From Pisolithus tinctorius (taxonomy: Eukaryota; Basidiomycota; Agaricomycetes; Boletales; Pisolithaceae), in assembly GCA_024663395.1 (NCBI GenBank), contig JANFAH010000035.1:496001-560000 (forward strand): a DNA stretch of 64,000 nt, given 5' to 3'. Within the stretch, counting starts at the first letter, position 1, and every line of letters starts with the position of its first letter. Under the pieces are notes generated by a model that ran no database searches, had not been told where the DNA came from, and saw only the letters and a program-made list of their open reading frames with translations. Positions 56,580 through 64,000 of this stretch are shown piece by piece. The position numbers were made by a program, and so were the translations under genes.

Positions 56580-58250
56580 GTCTGATCCATGATAAGTTCG
56601 TATGTCCCCTGAAATCCCAATATTATCCAGTCTGAGCAGATCAACTACCAGCGGTCAGCCTGATGCTCCCATTACTGTCATCCGCACGCACTCGACGTGT
56701 TCACGCACCTGGAATGTGTCCCATCCCCCACACTAACAATGGCAGGTCCGAACCCGCCTCGAATCACCGACAACCACCACGGTACCCTCCCTTGCCTTCG
56801 CAACCGGCTGTGCGATTGCTTTTGTCCATGCATGTGCTTCGTTGACATTCGAAGCACGTAGTACTAGGGTCTCCCTGCACCGCGGATAGGCACGGCGGAT
56901 GTGAGCATCGTTAGAGCGTGTGGTTGCGTGATGGATGGATTTCGAATTCGTGAACGGGGAGCAGCTACGAGCCATGTCAGGCTGACACGGAATGGGATGG
57001 TTATGAAATGGTGGACTTGCCACGCTGTATAACCCTTAACCGCCACTCTCGTTGAGAAGTAAGAGAATATCGCTCCATAGTACCCGTAGCATACGCTCTC
57101 ACTTTGCTTTCGTCGGTGTGCTTTCTTTGAGGAGTTTTCAGGAAGCAAGATGGTGAATCGGAAGCGGAAGCTCAATACGACTGAAAAGGGAAAAATTCAG
57201 GGGAGATATCAGCGATATCTCATGTCGTCTGTGATGGAACTAAAAGGAACGAGAAAACACGATACTTAATGCTCCTTGCCTATCCTCAGCTGGTTGCTCA
57301 CCTCATTTGTAACTCCCTCCCGGCTCTCCCGATCTCGTATCGTCTCATTCACCTCTTCCAATATATGCTCCGCGTACGCCAGCCTGTTCCCTATTGACAC
57401 CCGTTCCGCATGTGCTGTGGGAAGAGACGACGTCAATTGCAGTGCCGAAGACAAGTCGGGCGTTGGTGCAGGTGGGTCAGAATATTGCAGAGCTTGTCGG
57501 ATGAGCAGATGATACCGAGTTAGACACTGCACTATGAACCAGTCATCGTCAGCAAATCGGTTGTCCACGGGAAGGTAAATAGACGTACTTGGTACCAGAA
57601 GGTAACTAGATGAGTCGAGATTCCTGGCTGAGGGTCCTCCCAGAAGTACTAGGAACGACTAGCGGTTAGGGACAGGCAGACTAGCAAGAAACAAAGGACC
57701 GTACCTGTAGTCGAGCGGACAACTCTCGGTTGGTATTCCTGAGCGATTGCAACCCTTTCCCAGCATTGGCTTGATTGATGCAGTAGCTTCTTGTGATTAT
57801 TTAGTCAACGCGCGCGCCCTGTCATCTTGCAGCACCACGAACCAGATACACTCGCATTGACGCGTGCGTGTTTCTAACAGGTTTCCTCCGTGGTCTACGC
57901 AGTGTCTGAATTCACGCTGTCGCTCTTCCAGGGTAGACAGGAGTGCCTAGAAGGTGTGGGGTGAGCTGAGAGCTAGTCATATTTAAGAGAACGCACCGTG
58001 TTCTTAAGAAGGATATCTTCGATATTGGGAAACATGACCGAAGTCAAATCTTCTCCAAGCGTATCCATCAGACTCGAGTAGAAGAGCTTTCGATGTCAAA
58101 GATAGAATCTACTCCACAATAAGTTGCCGATCTTTTACGTAGTCTGCCTCCGTCGAGATGAGTTCGAGTGTCGTGTCCTGTCGTTTCCTTTCTACTGCTG
58201 ATATCCCCTGGAATGCAGTCCCGTCGACCAGGAGGCTCTCCACGGACAAG
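56580..58250 (-). pseudogene. Intersectin-like 3' fragment (DH and PH parts), copy 4
   Basis: This has the same content and breakpoints as 29560-31290: DH helices at 57266-57568 (YHLLIRQALQYSDPP, AYAEHILEEVNETIRDR) and a PH end at 56800-56920. It joins module X near 58250 in a way that matches the copy 2 junction. Confidence 0.75.
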
Positions 58251-60060
58251 ATGCCGAGGTGTGAGTTGGACCGAGGACGACGAGGACAGTCAGAGAGGAC
58301 GGTCGAGGGTCAGCGGAATCGCAGATCCTGGAGCTCTCCGAGGACGACGCGGAGATTGACCTGCTCCGAAGGGACTCGCTGCGGGCTTGCATCCGCGGAC
58401 AGTCCACCGGTCGACGTCCACGTCCACGCAGGGTGGGGTCTGTTACTACGCGATCATACACGAACTAAGTGCTCTGTAGTCCAGCACCCGTGGCAGCTTC
58501 GAGGCCATGACCAACGGGTCGTCCCTCCCATCTGCAGCAAGACCTTCCACACTGGATACAACGCGCCCTTCATAAGACGACGCGTTAATCTTCAGAACCC
58601 GAACATGACCGCAACGCGGAGAAAATGCTCTTGCGGAATAACTACGGCTTATGAGTGCTACTAAGAGCAGGCGGTCCGCCATCGAGGCCGTCGACGCTAC
58701 CTACTCATATGCGCACCGAGTGCATGCTAAACTCGGTGCTCGGATCCAATCAACCTAACCACCTTCGACTCAGAAGGCTCTACGCATGTGCGTTGTTGCG
58801 GACACTAATCCTAAGGATTATGGGAGCTAGGATATGATCAGCAATGGTGATGGAAGTATTGCATGCCTCCCCAGGTATGTCTCTTTTTATTTGTGCTTCG
58901 TCTTTTGTTTCCCTAAAAACCACTTCCCCGTCGACACAGGAGGAACGCCCCAACTCCCGAACGTACTACAGCAGGACCTGTCGATGAGACCCCAGCCGTA
59001 CAGACGTAACACCCCAACCCAAAGCCTTCCAAACCCACTATGGTAGTATTAGACGAGACGGAGATCCCGCTTGTACACAGAAGCAACACTCCAACACCCA
59101 ACCTGACTACGGCAGGACTACATGAGACACATATCCCTCCCATGCTGGCACCTACGCATATGCCCATCCCGATACATCTCTGCCGTCTTTCCAACCGCAA
59201 TAGCTTCCTAAAACCTTGTCCGACGACATCAAGGATGACGACCAGGAGGAATTTGAAGTGGCTGACATAACGAATTCCATCGCAGACTCAGACTCGGAAT
59301 CAACCACTTCCAAGTCGCTCAATAACACAACTGTGAACTCGAACTCAATACCAACGCGGCACCTCGAACGAGAGCATGTGAAAACCGTATATTCACCTGT
59401 GTGGCCTGGCATGAATCGGTGTATTGATGGGAATCAGGAGGCCGCAGACGAGGGGAATAGGAAAGAAGACAGTGAGGACGATGAGGTAGAACTGCTACTG
59501 CACCTATGACAAGTATTTCAAGCACCACAACATCAACAGCAAAGATGACAATGACAGCGAAGGCTGGGATCAGGTCTAGAGCAGGCAGAGGTAAGACAAC
59601 TGGAGCCCCCCACCTCACCTAATTGCGCCCAGCGCATAGACGGCTGGGAGTCGCAGAAAGTGAGGGTACCATCGCGTGGAGCGGTTTTGGGTCCAGTATT
59701 GGGCGAAGTGGAATTATGTTGGTGTGTGGCCATCGTCGAGATCTGTATCTGTTTTACTTAGTCAGAGACACACGAAGCCGATTGTCGGGAGAGTGGTTGG
59801 AACTTCCGCACTGGTAAAGAGACATGGACGACGGACGCAACCAGTCAGCCACAACTCTGTGCACCCATGCATCCGTGCGGAATGCGAATGGTACGGATTT
59901 TATCAGGTGTGTCACCGCTGCTGGTTTCTTACTACCCGTCCTCATAGTACTCGAACTCGTCCCCGAATCCATGCATTTCTGGTTCCGGTTTCAGTAGTGG
60001 TGACTTGGCGTAAGTAGGACGGATAAGGGCAAGAAGAGAGGGGACGACAAACTCAGGAAG
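58251..60060 (+). other. Module X, copy 3
   Basis: This matches 31291-32606 and 46554-48420. It includes the QYWAKWNYVGV and GRVVGTSALVKRHGRR stretches near 59690-59840 and the Ser/Asp-rich stretch near 59215-59500. The reading frame is broken. It ends near 60060 where CpG-poor NLR-E flank begins. Confidence 0.5.
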
Positions 60061-60203
60061 CTATCTGTACTAGGTTACTTTGACCTCCAGAATGTGTGGG
60101 AAGATTCACTTGCATTTGCATTTGACATCAAGATACTCATTGAGGCATTATTCATTGTTCCAAACATCCCATCTCATAACACTTTGTAGAATACACATGG
60201 AAA

Positions 60204-63200
60204 TTAGACACCTGCTTTGAAACATTTCTGCCATTCCCTTCCATGAGCCATCTGACTCAAGTCCAATTCTGTGCAACATCCTCTAGGAATCACCATTGTG
60301 TTCCACATTGAGTAAAATGGCTTCCTTAGTGCTGGAGGTATCCAAAGGAGTTTTCTTCCCTTTGGACCTCTGATCCAGCCATCATCCTGTAGCAGGACTG
60401 GTTCAGCCAATGTGGTGCATTCCTGCATGAACCCATCCACAAGTTGATCACTGTTACACAGTGCATATGAGGTGTCCCATGCAAAGCAAATTGGATACCC
60501 CATGACACCTTCACACCTTGTGAGTTAAATGCAAACACATCAGGTGGGAATACATACCATCTGGAAAGGAAGGTAGGTCAGTGACAATGTGGGGAGATGC
60601 CATCCCAGGGGACTCTGCATAGAAGTTCATTATTTCTTCATAGAAGACTGCATCCCAGACCCTCACAGTCTTGTCCCAGGAGCCAGAGAGAATGCTCTTC
60701 CCATCAGAAGAAAATGCAACTGAATGGACAGATGAAGTATGGCCAACAAGACCACTGCCAATCTGTGTACCTCCCTCAACATGCCAAACCCTCACCACCT
60801 TGTCTTCTGAGCCTGAGACAATCCTCTTCCCATCAGGGGAAAAAGCCACTGAATGGACAGATGAAGTATGGCCCTCAAAGGGACTGCCAATTTGAACACC
60901 TCCCTCAACATCCCAGACCATCACAGTGTCATCCTCTGAGCCTGAAACAATCCTTTTCCCATCAGGGGAGAATGCAACTGAATTAACAGAAGAAGTATGA
61001 CCCTCAAGAGGGTTGCCAATTTGTACACTGCTCTCCATGTCCCAGAGCCTCACAGTCTTGTCCTCTGAACCTGAGACAACCATTTTCCCATCAGGGGAGA
61101 ATGCAACTGAATTGACAGAAAACATATGGCCTTCAAGAGGGCTATAAATCTGCTCACTTCTTTCAACATCCCAGAATCGCACAGATCGGTCACTTGACCC
61201 TGAGACAATCATCTTCCCATCAGTGGAGAATGCAACTGAAGTGATGTCAGAGGCATGACCCACAAGAGGGCTGCCAATTTGTAGTCCTCTCTCAACATCC
61301 CAGACCCTCATGGTCTTGTCTGCTGAACCTGAGACAATTCTCTCTCCACCAGGGGAGAATGCAACAGAATAGACAGCAGCAGTATGGCCCCTGAGGGGAT
61401 TGCCAATCTCTACACCTTCTTCAACATCCCAAACCCTCACAGTCATGTCCCTTGAGGCTGAGGCAATCCTCTTCCCATCAGGGGACAATGCAATGGAATA
61501 GACAGAAGATGTATGGCCTGCAGGTAGGCTGCCTACCTCCACACCACCTTCAATATCCCAAACCCTTACAGTGTCATCCCAAGAGCCTGAAACAATCCTC
61601 TGTCCATCAGGGGAGAATGCAACTGAATCAACAGGATAAGCATGGCCTTCAAGGGGGCAACCAATCTGTACACCTCCCTCAACATCCCAGACCCTCACAG
61701 TCTTGTCCTTTGAGCCTGAAATAATCCTCTTCCCATCAGGGGAGAATGCAACTGAACTGACATCAGAAGAATGGCCCTCAAGTGGGCTGCCAGTCTGCAC
61801 ACCACCCTCAACATCCCAGACCCTCAAAGTGCCATCTCCTGAACCTGAGACAATACTCTTCCCATCAGAGGAGAATGCAACTGATCTTACCACAGCAGCA
61901 TGACCCTCAAGAGGGCTTCCAATCTGCATACCTCCCACAACATCCCAAACCCTCACAGTCTTATCCCAAGAGCCTGAGGCAATCCTCCTGCCATCAGGGG
62001 AGAATGCAACTGAATTGACTGTTTCTGTATGGCCTTCAAGAGTGTTACCAATCTGCACACCTCTATCAACATCCCAGACCCTCACACTACAGTCCCAAGA
62101 GCCTGAGACAAGCCTCCTGCCATCAGGGGAGAATGAAACTGAACTGACAAAGAAAGTATGGCCCTCAAGGGGGCTTCCAATTTGCTCACCACTCTCAACA
62201 TCCCAGACCCTCATAGTCTTATCCCTTGATCCTGAGGCAATCCTCTTCCCATCAGGGGAGAATGCAACTGAATAGACATGAGATATATGGCCCTTGAGGG
62301 AGGTGCCAATTTGCACACCTCCCTCAACATCCCAGACCCTCACAGTCTTGTCCCATGAGCCTGAGACAATCCTCTTCCCATCAGGGGAGAATGCAACTGA
62401 ATTGACTTCAGCAGTATGGCCATGTAGGACAAGCTGTTCAATGGGCCAACCTTTCAGACCTCCAGCAGCAACTCTAGTGAGGCAAAGGAATTTTGGTAGG
62501 AGCATTGTTGACAACAATGTGTTTGGAGGAATGAATGGCAATGCAGAGACATAAATGTGTGGGGTACTGTGCAACATGACACTGCCAAAGTTTTGAATCA
62601 ACTTGATTTCTTCTTCAACCAATGCCAATATATCCTTGAAGCCATCTTGGCCCTTCATTGTTGTGTTAGCTGTCATCAAATGCTGCACATGGAGTATTCA
62701 CCTGTAGCCAGGTTGCAACAGTACCAAGAGCATCCATACCCTTTCCAACCACCCCCAGCAAGCTTATTATCTCCAGCCAGAACAGAATTTTTTCACTTCC
62801 AACAATAGCTTTCACCAGCAATGCAAGTGTCAAGTCAAATGCTGTCTTCTGCAGATGCTGGGCCCAAAATTGACTGCAGTAGCAGAGATCATGTGGAATG
62901 TTCTTTTTGATTCTGTCTGACAGATCAGAAATATCAGCATTGGCCAAGTAGGAACTCTCCAATCCACAGATGTTGAATCGAAGGTTATCACAAAGAATCT
63001 GCAATGCAGCAAAGGCTAGATTTCTTGCATGTTGTGTGTCAGAGGTGTCAATGAAGTAGATACCACTCTGTGAACGATCCATCAGGAAGTCATAGAAGGA
63101 TGTGTGAAGGGGCCACACAGCAGAGACATGGTCCACAATCCCACCCAGCACCGGAGACATGAACTCAAGGATGAGAATAATGTCATAGAGGTCTTGCTTG

Positions 63201-63227
63201 TTTGGGAATTTTTCATGCATCGAATTC
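60204..63227 (-). pseudogene. NLR-E: 5'-truncated NACHT-WD40 gene, 14 WD repeats
   Basis: The retained exons are 62702-63227 (C-terminal NACHT side), 60558-62652 and 60204-60508, with the two introns conserved (49 bases each). The P-loop and Walker B half and all earlier exons are missing. Near 63222-63228 the sequence turns into intersectin-like DNA in the opposite orientation. From the Met at 63220 the remaining exons are open for 972 codons, so a NACHT-less WD40 protein could still be made if a promoter is captured; I see none. Fourteen WD repeats, more diverged from each other than in B, C and D, suggest an older or less homogenised array. The tail reads GWIRGPKGRKLLWIPP. It is of the A/C subtype. 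Confidence 0.82.
60616..62421 (-). repeat. WD40 repeat array of NLR-E (14 x 129 bases)
   Basis: Fourteen 43-codon repeats differ at framework positions as well as at codons 4, 5, 7, 23 and 25 (for example [11 protein letters not shown] and VRLWDMESS in single repeats). CpG is rare. Confidence 0.9.
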
Positions 63228-64000
63228 CGAGCTCATCCCAAGGGAGAGGACTATGTGAGAGATCTCCAACCTATCATGGAGGTAAGTCTGTGTGCTGCTA
63301 CCTGATTCATTGACTTTGATATTGGAAGCTCTTTTATTCATGTCTGGTAGATGACTCCACACCAGTCATATTTTGCAACATCGAAGATATCCTTACCAAC
63401 ACAGTGTGTTCATTTGGATTGATTGACTTTCAGCTCAGCCAATATCTTCCAAGCATTCCCATCTACTCTGGAGAAGAGCCAGTGTGAATGCCGACTCTAC
63501 ATAAATCATGTAGCGAGCTTGTTAGAGACGCATATGCCTCAAATGCCAGTGTATCTGGTTTGTTGTGTTGTCAGATGACTGGGCAAGTCCATTGACTAAC
63601 TGATTGTAGGACTACTGTGCAAACCAAGCCAATGTTGCAATTGCTTAGGAATACCAACCCAGAATCATCTACACAGCTACAGGTTCTGTCATTTAATTCT
63701 GGCTGGCCTGTCCTTTCCTGATGGTCAGTCCTTCATAGTGCCTCTGGGAGGAATCTCGACTTGTCTAGTTATGCCCTAGTACAAAGTGCATCTAATGACC
63801 TTCTTGTACAACACTATCCATTGACGATGACTGATTCTCAATGCAGTGTCTGACCCAATATCCTCTTCTCATCCAGAAAATTCTGCAGTACACTGATCCA
63901 TCTGCACTAACATTTGATCTATCTTCAGCACCATGCTTGACATTGTCAGCTTGCATGGAGCATGCCGAACATGGGCCGATAGCAAATGCTCTATGGTGTG
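63228..64000 (+). pseudogene. Intersectin-like DH fragment in inverted orientation
   Basis: The plus strand matches the minus strand of about 40100-40920. It opens with the equivalent of TEADYVRDLQLIVE near 63250-63290, continues with the ERQRECRLYVDH region near 63470-63510 and the CQPSQCW stretch near 63615-63640. Stops and CpG to TpG/CpA changes are plentiful. All other intersectin copies in the window are on the minus strand, so this piece was inverted when NLR-E was truncated. It continues beyond the window. Confidence 0.75.

Overview
The window is nuclear DNA of a filamentous basidiomycete, most likely a mushroom-forming agaricomycete. This is inferred from short GT-AG introns of 43-61 bases, fungal NACHT-WD40 proteins with near-identical WD repeats, Ty3/gypsy chromoviruses, and relatives of inositol polyphosphate multikinase (IPMK) and intersectin. 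Nothing suggests bacterial or organellar DNA. I cannot name the species.

The backbone is a tandem array of five NOD-like receptor (NLR) genes, called A to E here, all on the minus strand. A (1-2806) runs off the left edge and is broken. B (22693-27172), C (32735-37749) and D (49846-54202) have complete spliced models of 1374, 1565 and 1333 residues. E (60204-63227) has lost its NACHT half. Between them the same pieces recur in the same order: an IPMK pseudogene (+), an intersectin-like pseudogene (-), and an unidentified module X (+). A, C and E are one subtype and B and D another, so the array looks like repeats of a two-gene unit, later rearranged.

At 5464-22336 a Ty3/gypsy element (outer, minus strand, 198-base LTRs, 5-base target duplication) sits in the 3' flank of NLR-B. 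A second chromovirus (inner, 11546-17395, about 392-base LTRs) is inserted in the outer element's reverse transcriptase. The outer element has an extra long ORF between integrase and the 3' LTR. The inner element has a Tf1-like self-priming site and a candidate -1 frameshift site.

CpG decay dominates the window. All 17 in-frame stops I traced in the main ORFs of the two elements are TGA where CGA (Arg) fits, and nearly all LTR differences are CpG transitions. CpG-rich and almost CpG-free blocks alternate with sharp edges. One edge falls at the same place inside NLR genes B, C and D: the N-terminal and NACHT part is CpG-rich and the WD40 part is nearly CpG-free although still open. The working picture is a nonself-recognition receptor cluster whose repeat sensor region is diversified by repeat exchange while a CpG-directed mutation process acts on duplicated DNA. 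The process itself is inferred, not shown.
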